NCBI RefSeq assembly: GCF_001766415.1
Contig: NZ_MKXO01000001.1
Coordinates: 806,001 to 870,000 of the forward strand
Length of the DNA stretch: 64,000 nucleotides
Origin: Exiguobacterium aurantiacum
GTDB taxonomy: Bacteria; Bacillota; Bacilli; Exiguobacteriales; Exiguobacteriaceae
Reading direction: 5' to 3'
The notes beneath the pieces were generated by a model. That model saw only the letters and a program-made list of their open reading frames with translations. It did no database searches and was not told where the DNA came from. Positions 23,226 through 31,429 of this stretch are shown in pieces; the first letter of the stretch is position 1; every line of letters starts with the position of its first letter. Made by a program: the position numbers and the translations under genes.

Positions 23226-24392
23226 ATGAACCACATTCAATCTTATTTAAAAAGTTTAGACACGACACTTCTGACAATCGTCTTTTTCTTGATGGTCATT
23301 AGCCTAGGTGCCATTTACACGGCACAACCGATGTTGCCAACACGATTACAACATATTAACTTCGCCTTCGATCAAGGAATCCGTTACATCATCGGATTCG
23401 TCGCCATGTTTGCCATCATGACAATCGAATACGAGCAGTTGCGAAAAATTCATTGGTATCTCTATTCCTTTGGTTTATTGCTTTTAGTTGGCTTAATTCC
23501 GCTCCGGGATACCACACTCGTTCCAAATATTAATGGGGCGTATGGATGGTATAATGTGCCTGGTTTCAGTTTTCAACCAGCTGAATTTATGAAGTTGTTT
23601 TTACTTATTTCCATGGCCACAATCGTCTACGACCACAATAAACGTTACGGTTCGTCTCAACAGGATGCGTGGCTGTTAATGAAACTAGTATTACTCGCCA
23701 TCCCACCTCTTGGGCTGATTGTCACGCAACCAGACTTAGGGACCGGGCTTGTTTTAATCACGATGCTCGGTGCCATCATCATCGTGTCAGGGATCGGTTG
23801 GAAATGGTTGCTCGGCCTATTTAGCGCTGCCGCCGTGACGATCGGTGGGTTCATGTACTTGTTTTTCTCGCATTTCGAGGTGCTTCAAAGCTTCGTTCCG
23901 GGCCACGCCTTGAATCGTTTCCAAGCATGGATTTACCCATATGAGTACTCTGACGATTTAGCGTTCCAGTTGATCAAATCGCTTCAAGCCATCGGTTCTG
24001 GTCAAATGTTCGGAACTGGCTATGGTCAAGGTTTAGTCTATCTACCAGAGTCGCAGACCGATTTTATTTTCGCCGTCATCGCTGAGCATTATGGTTTTAT
24101 CGGTGCAGCAATCGTGATTATCGTCTTCTTCTTGTTCTTGTACCGGATGATTCATATCGCGCTCGAAGCGAGCAGTCCGTTCGGAAGTTACATCGTGACC
24201 GCCGTCATCGCCATGTTCACGTTCCAGATCTTCCAAAATATCGGAATGACAATCGGTGTCCTCCCGATCACCGGCCTAACCTTGCCGTTCATCAGTTACG
24301 GGGGTACCGGGATCATCATGAACATGATTGCCATCGGGCTCGTCATGAACGTCGCCTCAAAATCAAAAACGTATATGTTTGACGACGATTAA
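23226..24392 (+). CDS. rodA: RodA/FtsW-type peptidoglycan glycosyltransferase (SEDS family)
   Basis: Polytopic membrane enzyme of 388 residues and about ten helices that polymerises lipid II, usually with a class B penicillin-binding protein, for cell elongation. Family features are GAYGWYNVPGFSFQPAEFMKL, the loop LPESQTDFIFAVIAEHYGF with the essential Asp, and the C-terminal PFISYGGTG. Its details fit RodA better than FtsW or SpoVE. The gene is more AT-rich than its neighbours and sits within an otherwise collinear block, so it may have been inserted. It has its own promoter and terminator. Confidence 0.88.
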   Translation: MNHIQSYLKSLDTTLLTIVFFLMVISLGAIYTAQPMLPTRLQHINFAFDQGIRYIIGFVAMFAIMTIEYEQLRKIHWYLYSFGLLLLVGLIPLRDTTLVPNINGAYGWYNVPGFSFQPAEFMKLFLLISMATIVYDHNKRYGSSQQDAWLLMKLVLLAIPPLGLIVTQPDLGTGLVLITMLGAIIIVSGIGWKWLLGLFSAAAVTIGGFMYLFFSHFEVLQSFVPGHALNRFQAWIYPYEYSDDLAFQLIKSLQAIGSGQMFGTGYGQGLVYLPESQTDFIFAVIAEHYGFIGAAIVIIVFFLFLYRMIHIALEASSPFGSYIVTAVIAMFTFQIFQNIGMTIGVLPITGLTLPFISYGGTGIIMNMIAIGLVMNVASKSKTYMFDDD

Positions 24393-24428
24393 ACATAGCC
24401 CCGCACTCATTTGAGCGCGGGGCTATGT
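24393..24428. terminator. Bidirectional terminator between rodA and the rluD-type gene
   Basis: ACATAGCCCCGC and GCGGGGCTATGT form a long stem with an inner CTCATTTGAG hairpin, and T-runs occur on both sides. Confidence 0.85.
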
Positions 24429-24433
24429 TTTGT

Positions 24434-25303
24434 TCACTCGTGTTCGAGTTGAAAGTCGACGGGGTAAGCCGCTTCGATTACGATACTCTCCCCTGTCAAC
24501 GGATGATTGAACGCGGCAGACGAGCTGTGAAGCGCGTGACGGGCGAGCACGGGACGTCCGCCATACATCGTATCCCCGAGTAACGGATGACCAATGTGGC
24601 GCATGTGGACGCGTATCTGATGGGTCCGTCCGGTCTCGAGTTGGATCGTCAACGCCGCATAGTCACCGTGCGACTCGACGTGACGGACGTGTGTGACGGC
24701 TCGTTGCCCGTCGTCTGTGACGACACGTTCCATGATCGAGTGTTCGGCCCGACCGATCGGCGCATCAATCGTCTGTCGTTCGACCAGTCCTTCGACGAGG
24801 GCGATATACGTCCGGGACAAACCACCTCGCTTTTGAAGTTCGCTGAAACGATGGTGAACGTACGCATATTTAGCGAACAAGACGACACCAGACGTATCCC
24901 GGTCGAGCCGATTGATCACATGAATCGCCGAGTGCAATCCAATTCGTTCATAGTAACCGAGCACAGCGTTCGCAAGCGTGTCGTCAGGATGAAGCCGAGA
25001 CGGGATCGTCGCGATGCCTGCCGGCTTATCGACGGCGAGCAAATAGTCGTCCTCGTAGATGACCGTGAGCGGACGCCGTGAACGGACCATCGTTTCCGCT
25101 GGCTGCTCAAGCGGAAAATGAACCGTCACTTCATCGCCGCTCGACACATCAAAGCGAACAGTCCGCGGCTCCCCGTTCACTAAGATGAGGCCACCGTGTT
25201 TGACTTGCGTCAACATCTTGCGTGAGATGCCACAATCCCCCATCAAAAAATCGCGCAGCGGGACGTTCGTCTCCGCGACACGACGTAATGTAAAACCGTA
25301 CAT
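24434..25303 (-). CDS. RluA/RluD-family pseudouridine synthase (YjbO-like)
   Basis: Isomerises uridines in RNA, most likely rRNA, 289 residues. An S4-like N-terminal region (residues 15-65) precedes the catalytic domain with HVINRLDRDTSGVVLFAK, where the Asp of RLDRDTSG is the nucleophile, and TGRTHQIRVHMRHIGHPLLGD. The binding site GGAAGGGAAG overlaps the nadK stop. It is third in the operon relQ-nadK-rluD, the same order as yjbM-yjbN-yjbO in B. subtilis. Confidence 0.92.
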   Translation of the reverse strand: MYGFTLRRVAETNVPLRDFLMGDCGISRKMLTQVKHGGLILVNGEPRTVRFDVSSGDEVTVHFPLEQPAETMVRSRRPLTVIYEDDYLLAVDKPAGIATIPSRLHPDDTLANAVLGYYERIGLHSAIHVINRLDRDTSGVVLFAKYAYVHHRFSELQKRGGLSRTYIALVEGLVERQTIDAPIGRAEHSIMERVVTDDGQRAVTHVRHVESHGDYAALTIQLETGRTHQIRVHMRHIGHPLLGDTMYGGRPVLARHALHSSSAAFNHPLTGESIVIEAAYPVDFQLEHE

Positions 25304-25306
25304 ATG

Positions 25307-26104
25307 TTACTTCCCTTCCTCGATGAACGATTCGCGCACCCGACGCCAAAACGGGAACGGGCGGAACCGGGCGAACGTCACTTTTTCTCTCGCGACCGCG
25401 CAACGGATCGACTGGACGTTCGACCACGACAGTGCTTCCTGATGGTCGAACGCGAGCTCAAACTCCGTTTTCGTATGCGGTTTGATTTTGACTTGGTGGT
25501 GCTTCGGCAACAACAGTGGTGAGCCGATCGTCCGGTAGACGAGATTATTGATCGACGCCATCTCGGTCACTTGGATCGCCTCGATCGATGGATGGACGAT
25601 CGCACCGCCGAGCGCTTTATTATAGGCGGTCGAGCCGGAAGGTGTCGAGATGCAAAGCCCGTCTCCGCGGAACGTTTCAAAGTAATCATCACGGATCGAC
25701 AAGTCACACACGAGCGTGCGCTTGTAATTTTTAATCGTACACTCGTTCATCGCCAACTGCCGCTCCGTCGTCCCGTCCTCATAGTCGATCAACACTTCGA
25801 CGAGCGGATAAGATACCGGTTCAAACGACTCGCTCGTGATCATCTCTGTCAATTCATCGAGCTCGTCCGGTTGCCAGTCGGCGTAAAAACCGAGATGGCC
25901 CGTATGGATGCCGACGAGAAGGGTGTCGTCTAACCGATCGACATATTCATGGAACGCCTGTAGCATCGTCCCGTCCCCACCGACCGAAACGACGATCCGA
26001 GGTTGTTCTGAGACGGAATGTCCCGCCTCGGTCAACTTGTCTGTCAACTCACGCGCGATCTCCGCGGAACGCGCATCTCCCCTTGACACAATCGCAAACT
26101 GCAT
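25307..26104 (-). CDS. nadK: NAD kinase
   Basis: Phosphorylates NAD to NADP with ATP, 265 residues. The GGDGTMLQAFH motif is at residues 45-55 and the NECTIKN and TPSGSTAYNKALGGAIVHP family signatures follow. The size and position fit B. subtilis YjbN (NadF). It lies 12 bp after relQ, with GGGGGGTGAG as binding site. With nadE at 12.5 kb the window carries the last two steps to NADP. Confidence 0.95.
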   Translation of the reverse strand: MQFAIVSRGDARSAEIARELTDKLTEAGHSVSEQPRIVVSVGGDGTMLQAFHEYVDRLDDTLLVGIHTGHLGFYADWQPDELDELTEMITSESFEPVSYPLVEVLIDYEDGTTERQLAMNECTIKNYKRTLVCDLSIRDDYFETFRGDGLCISTPSGSTAYNKALGGAIVHPSIEAIQVTEMASINNLVYRTIGSPLLLPKHHQVKIKPHTKTEFELAFDHQEALSWSNVQSIRCAVAREKVTFARFRPFPFWRRVRESFIEEGK

Positions 26105-26116
26105 ACACTCACCCCC

Positions 26117-26761
26117 CTAGTCTTGGTCCGTTTGGACGTTCATTTCTTTATCACGAAACACTTGCTGCGCATCTTGAATCTCGACGCGGAGCTGACTCAT
26201 CTCAGCATCGAGCAGAAACGCCGCCTCCGCGGCCCGACGCAGCCGTTCTTGGACTTCTTGCGGCATGTCGCCATCGTATTTATAGTTTAACGAGTGCTCG
26301 ATTGTCGCCCAAAAGTTCATCGCGAGCGTCCGAACTTGGACTTCGACGAGCGTCGGGAATTCCCCGTGGATCGTCTGGACCGGGTATTCGATGATGATGT
26401 GATACGACCGATAACCCGATTCTTTTTGATTCGTGATGTAGTTCCGTTCTTCTACGATTTTAAAGTCGGTCCGGTGGTGCAACAGCTCGAGGACCTGCAC
26501 GATATCGTCCACAAATTGACACATGATTCGAAGCCCGGCGATGTCTTGCATCTCGGTCGACAAGTGATCATAGGCGATCTGTTTGCGTTTCGCTTTCTCG
26601 AGGATGCTACCGACCGGCTTGACCCTGCCGGTGACGAACTCGATCGGAGAATGGTCATTTTGCGAGTTGTATTGCTTACGGATCGCTTTAAACTTTACTT
26701 TCAGCTCATCGACCGCAATTTGATACGGCACTAAAAATTGATCCCAGTCCACTGATTGCAT
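26117..26761 (-). CDS. relQ: Small alarmone synthetase RelQ (GTP pyrophosphokinase)
   Basis: Makes (p)ppGpp from GTP/GDP and ATP and has only the synthetase domain, 214 residues. The synthetase signature includes RIMCQFVDDI, YITNQKESGYRSYH and VEVQVRTLAMNFWATIEHSLNYK, and the C-terminal helix is shared with B. subtilis YjbM (SasB). No hydrolase or TGS domain is present. It is first in the operon with nadK and the pseudouridine synthase, and divergent from the CYTH gene. Confidence 0.94.
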   Translation of the reverse strand: MQSVDWDQFLVPYQIAVDELKVKFKAIRKQYNSQNDHSPIEFVTGRVKPVGSILEKAKRKQIAYDHLSTEMQDIAGLRIMCQFVDDIVQVLELLHHRTDFKIVEERNYITNQKESGYRSYHIIIEYPVQTIHGEFPTLVEVQVRTLAMNFWATIEHSLNYKYDGDMPQEVQERLRRAAEAAFLLDAEMSQLRVEIQDAQQVFRDKEMNVQTDQD

Positions 26762-26869
26762 ATGCTGTCACCACTTTCGTTCGTTTCGGAAAACCTTGCT
26801 TTTTTCCGTATGTATCCGATTGTATGGTATCATAAACCAACAATTGTTCATAGAATGGAGCGATGATGA

Positions 26870-27451
26870 ATGACCCAAGAAGTGGAAATTGAGTTTAAAT
26901 CGATGCTGACGAAAGATGAGTATGAGACGTTGCTCGAATCGTATCAGTTATCCGACCAAGTCAAATGGCAAGCCAACGATTATTTCGATACGCCCACGTT
27001 TGAACTGCGCAGCCAAGGCGCGGCCTTGCGCATCCGCGAGAAGAAGACCGGTCAAGTTTTGACGCTCAAACAACCGCACGATGTCGGACTGCTTGAGACG
27101 CATGCACCGATCAATGAAGAAGCGGCGGAAAATTTGTTCAAGTACGGCATCGTCCACGACGAACAGATGAAACAAGCCCTCGCCACGTTCAATTTGACCG
27201 GACCGCTCGAACATTTGGGCCGCCTCGAGACGAAGCGTGCTGAAATCGAGACGGCAGACGGTCTGCTCGTGCTCGATGAAAGTCATTATTTGGAGATTTG
27301 TGATTATGAAATAGAATTCGAAGTGACGGACGAAGCGGCAGGCCGAATCGCGTTTGAAAAGCTGCTCTCGAGCCACAATATCCCGTTACGTCCGGCCAAA
27401 AATAAAATCGTCCGATTCATGGAAGAAAAGATGGGACGGAGTGAAGGTTGA
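26870..27451 (+). CDS. yjbK: CYTH-domain triphosphate tunnel protein (YjbK-like)
   Basis: 193 residues of the CYTH fold that hydrolyses triphosphate compounds in several family members. The E-x-E-x-K motif (EIEFK) is at residues 6-10, and pairs of basic and acidic residues on later strands (ALRIREK, LTLKQP, LVLDESHYLEICDYEIEFEV) line the tunnel. The substrate may be inorganic triphosphate. It neighbours relQ as in B. subtilis, which hints at nucleotide or polyphosphate stress metabolism. Confidence 0.88.
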   Translation: MTQEVEIEFKSMLTKDEYETLLESYQLSDQVKWQANDYFDTPTFELRSQGAALRIREKKTGQVLTLKQPHDVGLLETHAPINEEAAENLFKYGIVHDEQMKQALATFNLTGPLEHLGRLETKRAEIETADGLLVLDESHYLEICDYEIEFEVTDEAAGRIAFEKLLSSHNIPLRPAKNKIVRFMEEKMGRSEG

Positions 27452-27535
27452 GCAGATACGTTGCCAACCTTTTTTTTTCGTTGCTACAATGAGCATACGA
27501 TATATTTGATTTTGTTTACGAGAGGAGGCGACACA

Positions 27536-28309
27536 ATGGAACTTGAACAATGTAATGAGTCATCCTGTTCACTGGAAGAATCTTCTATCCAAGTAACATA
27601 TAAGCCATTAGAGTTATTCTATTTCATGGACATCTCTGATCCCGACGGTTTTCACGTGATGACACTCATTAAAAAACTCGAGCTCGAATACGGGCACTTG
27701 ATTCGTTTTCGGATGGTCTCGACGGTTCCTAGTTGTGTTGGCGGATGTCAGGAAGAGGTTCGCCTTCTCACGATGATCAAGGCTATGGAATTACAAGGGA
27801 AACGCCATGCGATGCGTTTTTTGCGTCACCTTCATATTAACGACGCCTTTACGAAGGATGCTTCTAACGATGCCGACCTGTGGGAGATCGCGCGCTCTTA
27901 CGCTGGATACGGACTCGATATCGATGAGTTGGCGGCAGATATGCAGTCGAATCAACTCTTGAGCGCCCTCGCTGTCGACCATCAAATATTAAAAGACTGG
28001 GAAATCGAATCACTTCCCGCCATGACGTTCGTCACCCGTGACGAGGCGCTCAAAATCGAAGGCGTCTATCCTTACGACGTGTACCAAGCCGTTATGAGTG
28101 AACTGCTCGGATACGTACCGAATCGGCAAACCGGTTGGAACGTTGAAAAAGTGTTACGTCACTACGACGCCTCGACAATCACTGAGCTCGCGTTCATCTT
28201 AGAGCTCGACAAGCCGATCATCGAGCGGGAACTGAAAAAACTGTCGCTCCAGCAACGTTGCCGCCCTGTTCCCGGCTGCAGCGGTCAAGCATGGGCCACA
28301 CAAAAATAA
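27536..28309 (+). CDS. spxH: SpxH (YjbH), ClpXP adaptor for Spx, with an altered thioredoxin motif
   Basis: Thioredoxin-fold adaptor of 257 residues that presents the regulator Spx to the protease ClpXP. GAGGAGG precedes ATG 27536. The family fit comes from the region KPLELFYFMD..., the helical part MELQGKRHAMRFLR and GVYPYDVYQAVMSELLG, and the C-terminal winged-helix-like end. The usual CPEC is replaced by DPDG at residues 35-38. Other cysteines occur at 6, 11, 67 and 71 (CVGGC), which may bind zinc instead. It lies next to RoxS and pepF, as in other Bacilli. Confidence 0.85.
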   Translation: MELEQCNESSCSLEESSIQVTYKPLELFYFMDISDPDGFHVMTLIKKLELEYGHLIRFRMVSTVPSCVGGCQEEVRLLTMIKAMELQGKRHAMRFLRHLHINDAFTKDASNDADLWEIARSYAGYGLDIDELAADMQSNQLLSALAVDHQILKDWEIESLPAMTFVTRDEALKIEGVYPYDVYQAVMSELLGYVPNRQTGWNVEKVLRHYDASTITELAFILELDKPIIERELKKLSLQQRCRPVPGCSGQAWATQK

Positions 28310-28317
28310 ACGGATAC

Positions 28318-28457
28318 AAAAAGAAACCCACGGCCGGGGAGCCGTGGGTTTTTGACGTCTCAAGCGGGGACAAGAGACGCCGATCTTAACACCCGGGGAA
28401 GGTGTCAAGACGGGAGAAAGTTTACGGTCAATAAAGGGGTTTGTGATTGATTTCACA
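28318..28457 (-). ncRNA. roxS: RsaE/RoxS-type small regulatory RNA
   Basis: A stand-alone transcript of about 140 nt between spxH and pepF. On the minus strand it begins GTGTGAAATCAATCACAAA and continues with ACCCCTTT and TTTCTCCCGTC, matching the conserved 5' part of RoxS/RsaE. It ends at the hairpin 28324-28353 followed by CTTTTTG. Two further stems have TTCCCC (28395-28400) and GTCCCCG (28365-28371) in their loops, and the terminator loop is TCCCCG. C-rich motifs of this RNA pair with ribosome binding sites of metabolic mRNAs, mostly TCA-cycle and respiration genes. The position beside pepF and spxH is the same as in Staphylococcus and Bacillus. The exact ends are inferred. Confidence 0.85.
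28324..28353. terminator. Terminator hairpin of roxS, shared with spxH
   Basis: AAACCCACGGC and GCCGTGGGTTT with a 6-nt loop. The minus strand runs into CTTTTTG (end of roxS), while the plus strand runs into TTTGACG after spxH. Confidence 0.85.
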
Positions 28458-28462
28458 CTTAT

Positions 28463-28514
28463 AATATAACCATAGGCTCGCCTGTTGACAAGCACTTTGT
28501 TCATATTGTCACAT
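28463..28514 (-). promoter_or_regulatory. roxS promoter with a Rex-like site
   Basis: On the minus strand TTGTCA (28486-28491) and TATATT (28463-28468) are separated by 17 bp. Just upstream, 28497-28514 reads TTGTTCA TATT GTCACAT, two 7-nt half-sites with a 4-nt gap as in Rex boxes. B. subtilis roxS is controlled by Rex and ResD. The half-site TTGTTCA also occurs in the cydAB operator (on its minus strand). Confidence 0.65.
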
Positions 28515-28535
28515 AATGTTCACGCGCATGCACGC

Positions 28536-30338
28536 TTACGAAAACAGGAGTGATTCCATCTCATCGAGGACGGATTCAAACTGATCGAGCGCCGCTAACA
28601 CAGGTGCTTTCGTCGTCATGTCAACGCCAGCCGCCTTCAACACCTCGATCGGGTAATCGCTCGACCCGGCTTTTAAGAACTTATCGATATAACGTTTAAC
28701 GGCAGGCGCGCCTTCGTCCATGATTTGTTGCGACAACGCCGCTGACGCCGAAATTCCTGTCGCATACTGATATACATAGTAGTTGTAGTAGAAGTGCGGG
28801 ATACGGGCCCACTCGAACGCGATCTCTTCGTCGATGACGATGTCGTCGCCGAAGTAACGCTTGTTCAACTCAAGATACGTCTCGTTCAAGTATTCTGGTG
28901 TGAGCGAGATGCCATCTTGGGCCGCTTGATGGATCTTATGTTCGAACTCGGCGAACATCGTCTGACGGAACAGCGTCCCCCGGAACGTCTCGAGTTGATT
29001 GTTGAGCAAGTAAAGACGCTCGGCTTTGTCCGTCCGTGTCTTCAACAAATAGTCGTTCAAGAGCGCCTCATTCGTCGTCGAGGCGACTTCTGCCACGAAA
29101 ATCGAATAGTCCCCATACGGGTACGGTTGCGTGGCACGCGTGTAGTGACTGTGTACCGAATGACCGAACTCGTGGGCGAGTGTGAACAAGTTGTTCACGT
29201 TGTCTTGCCAGTTCATCAAGATAAACGGTTGCGTGTCGTACGCGCCAGACGAATAGGCACCGCTACGTTTGCCGCGAGTCTCCCGGACGTCGACCCAACG
29301 TGAGTCGAGACCGTCTTTGACGATTTGGACGTACTCGTCTCCGAGTGGAGCCAGACCTTGGACCATGAGCTCTTTCGCTTCTTCATAAGGCACTTTCATC
29401 TCGACGTCTTTGACGAGTGGCGTGTACAGGTCATACATGTGCACCTCGTCTACACCGAGCGCTCGTTTACGAAGCGCGACATAACGGTGCAACAGATCGA
29501 GCCGTTCATTCACCGCTTCAACGAGTCCATCGTATACCGATTCAGGAATCGAGTTGTTGTGGAGTGCCGATTGACGCGCACTCTCAAACTTGCGCACCGT
29601 CGCATAAAAGTTGTCCTTCTTCACGCTCCCAGACAGAGTTGACGCGAACGTGTTCAAGTATTGTTTGTACGTCCCATACATCGCTTTGAAAGCCGTCTCA
29701 CGCACGCTGCGGTCTGCCGACTCTAAAAACGTAATGTAACGTCCGTGCGTCAGTTCGACTTCTTCTCCTTGCTCATTCTTTACTTTAGGGAATTTCAAAT
29801 CGGCGTTGTTGAGCATGCCGAACGTCGAGCTCGATTGCCCGAGCACGTCGCCGGCTTGGGCGAGGATCGCTTCTTCCGCTTCCGTCAAGACGTGGGGCCG
29901 CTCTTGCGCCAACTCATCGAACGCATGACGGTAGACGGTCAACCCTTCGTGGCCGCCCATGAACGCTGTGATCTCACTTTCGTCGATGGCGAGCAGTTCT
30001 GGTGTCATGAAGGCGAGTTGAGCCGAAATTTGAGCGGCGAGTGACCCGGCACGGTCGTTCAGCGCCTGATAATGGCTGTTGGCCGTATCTTCGTCATAGC
30101 GCATATGGGCGTATGTATACAGCTTATGCAGTTGACGCGAGATCTCGTCACGGAGCTGCAGCGCCGCGTAAAGTGTCTCGGCCGATTCCCCGAGTTTCCC
30201 TTTGAATTCAACGAGTTCAGGGATTCGGGCTTTGAGTGTCTCAAAGTCTTGCTCCCACGCTTTGTCGTCTGCATAGATGGTTTCTAAGTTCCACGTCTCC
30301 TCGACGGGTACTTGTTGTCGTGTTAGTACTTCTGACAT
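28536..30338 (-). CDS. pepF: Oligoendopeptidase F
   Basis: Cytoplasmic M3B zinc metallopeptidase of 600 residues that degrades medium-length peptides, probably those imported by Opp or left by proteolysis. HEFGH at residues 389-393 holds the zinc ligands and catalytic Glu. The N-terminal PepF helical domain and a late FYNYYVYQYATG segment are typical. AAAGGAAG precedes the ATG. It is the second gene after coiA, with an 17-bp gap, and faces roxS downstream. Confidence 0.96.
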   Translation of the reverse strand: MSEVLTRQQVPVEETWNLETIYADDKAWEQDFETLKARIPELVEFKGKLGESAETLYAALQLRDEISRQLHKLYTYAHMRYDEDTANSHYQALNDRAGSLAAQISAQLAFMTPELLAIDESEITAFMGGHEGLTVYRHAFDELAQERPHVLTEAEEAILAQAGDVLGQSSSTFGMLNNADLKFPKVKNEQGEEVELTHGRYITFLESADRSVRETAFKAMYGTYKQYLNTFASTLSGSVKKDNFYATVRKFESARQSALHNNSIPESVYDGLVEAVNERLDLLHRYVALRKRALGVDEVHMYDLYTPLVKDVEMKVPYEEAKELMVQGLAPLGDEYVQIVKDGLDSRWVDVRETRGKRSGAYSSGAYDTQPFILMNWQDNVNNLFTLAHEFGHSVHSHYTRATQPYPYGDYSIFVAEVASTTNEALLNDYLLKTRTDKAERLYLLNNQLETFRGTLFRQTMFAEFEHKIHQAAQDGISLTPEYLNETYLELNKRYFGDDIVIDEEIAFEWARIPHFYYNYYVYQYATGISASAALSQQIMDEGAPAVKRYIDKFLKAGSSDYPIEVLKAAGVDMTTKAPVLAALDQFESVLDEMESLLFS

Positions 30339-30355
30339 ATGTCCACTTCCTTTTC

Positions 30356-31417
30356 TCAGTTTATATACGATTTCGCCATGAATCGCTGAAACCCTTGAAA
30401 CAAACGAATATCGTCACGAAGTGCTGCTTCGAGCGTGACCGGGACTTGCCAGTCGATGACATACTCTGACAAGCCGAATACGTTCAAGAGTTGTCTCCAT
30501 TGTAACTGAAACGAAGAAACAAAGTCGCTTGTCGGGGTCGCGTTGAACTGGCGGCATGTCTTCTCGATGCTCCAAGCGAGCGAATCCTTGGGCGCTTCCC
30601 GTCGATTTAAATACAAGACCGTTTGAAATTCGAACGGATGAACATGAACACCCCACAGCGCCGGGAGCGGCAAATAACAGACCGTCGGCAACAGTGACGG
30701 TAACATGCCGAGCGGATAGAGACGATTCAAGATCAGCCGTCTGTAGAGCGGTGTCGGATAAGGCGGCGCCATACGCTTACGCCGCACGAGTTGAATCCAT
30801 CGGTGCGCATCAAATCGATAAAAAGGTTCGAACGGCGAGACGTCGAAAGATGTCACGGGCACCCACGTGCCTTGTGCCCGTCTGAGCGAGATCGGACACC
30901 CGACGAACCGGTACAACGCGTTCTTGACCGGAACGATCAGCGTACGTCGCCGTGCGATCTCACACCTCATCCACGGTGAGAAGGACGGCACCGGTTCAAG
31001 ACGCAATCCGCTCGCGATCCAGATGACGGCAAGACCGTTTCGCTCATAGTGTCTCGTCCGTTCTACGTAAGAATCGACTGCTAACGGTGAGGCCTGTATT
31101 TCGACGACGAACGACGCCTCCGCTTTTGTCGCGACCAAGTCAGCCCGTCTCCCGTTCAGATCCACTTCTTGCTCGACATCATATCCGCCCGCCTGCAGCC
31201 ATTGTCTGACGCCCCATTTATCGGTTCGGTGACCAGCCGACTCTCCGCGCCCACACGTTTGAACGTGGGAAAAATGGAGCCGTCGTTTCGCTCCTCGTTT
31301 TACAATGACCCGTTCTCCGCACTGTGGACATGAAAAAGGGGCAGCCGGTTCGATTTGCCTCCGACTCAACGTATGGGCATCGACGTACTCCCCTGTCTGA
31401 TCGATTGCGAATCGCAT
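30356..31417 (-). CDS. coiA: Competence protein CoiA-like nuclease
   Basis: 353-residue protein of the CoiA family, required for natural transformation in streptococci after DNA uptake. An N-terminal zinc-finger-like segment (CPQCGERVIVKRG with a following HFSH and C) precedes the PD-(D/E)XK nuclease core, with RADLV and FVVEIQAS giving the Asp and the E-x-Q residues. It lies upstream of pepF and next to mecA's block as in B. subtilis (yjbF-yjbG). Other competence genes are outside the window. Confidence 0.88.
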   Translation of the reverse strand: MRFAIDQTGEYVDAHTLSRRQIEPAAPFSCPQCGERVIVKRGAKRRLHFSHVQTCGRGESAGHRTDKWGVRQWLQAGGYDVEQEVDLNGRRADLVATKAEASFVVEIQASPLAVDSYVERTRHYERNGLAVIWIASGLRLEPVPSFSPWMRCEIARRRTLIVPVKNALYRFVGCPISLRRAQGTWVPVTSFDVSPFEPFYRFDAHRWIQLVRRKRMAPPYPTPLYRRLILNRLYPLGMLPSLLPTVCYLPLPALWGVHVHPFEFQTVLYLNRREAPKDSLAWSIEKTCRQFNATPTSDFVSSFQLQWRQLLNVFGLSEYVIDWQVPVTLEAALRDDIRLFQGFQRFMAKSYIN

Positions 31418-31429
31418 CCCGCTTCCCCC

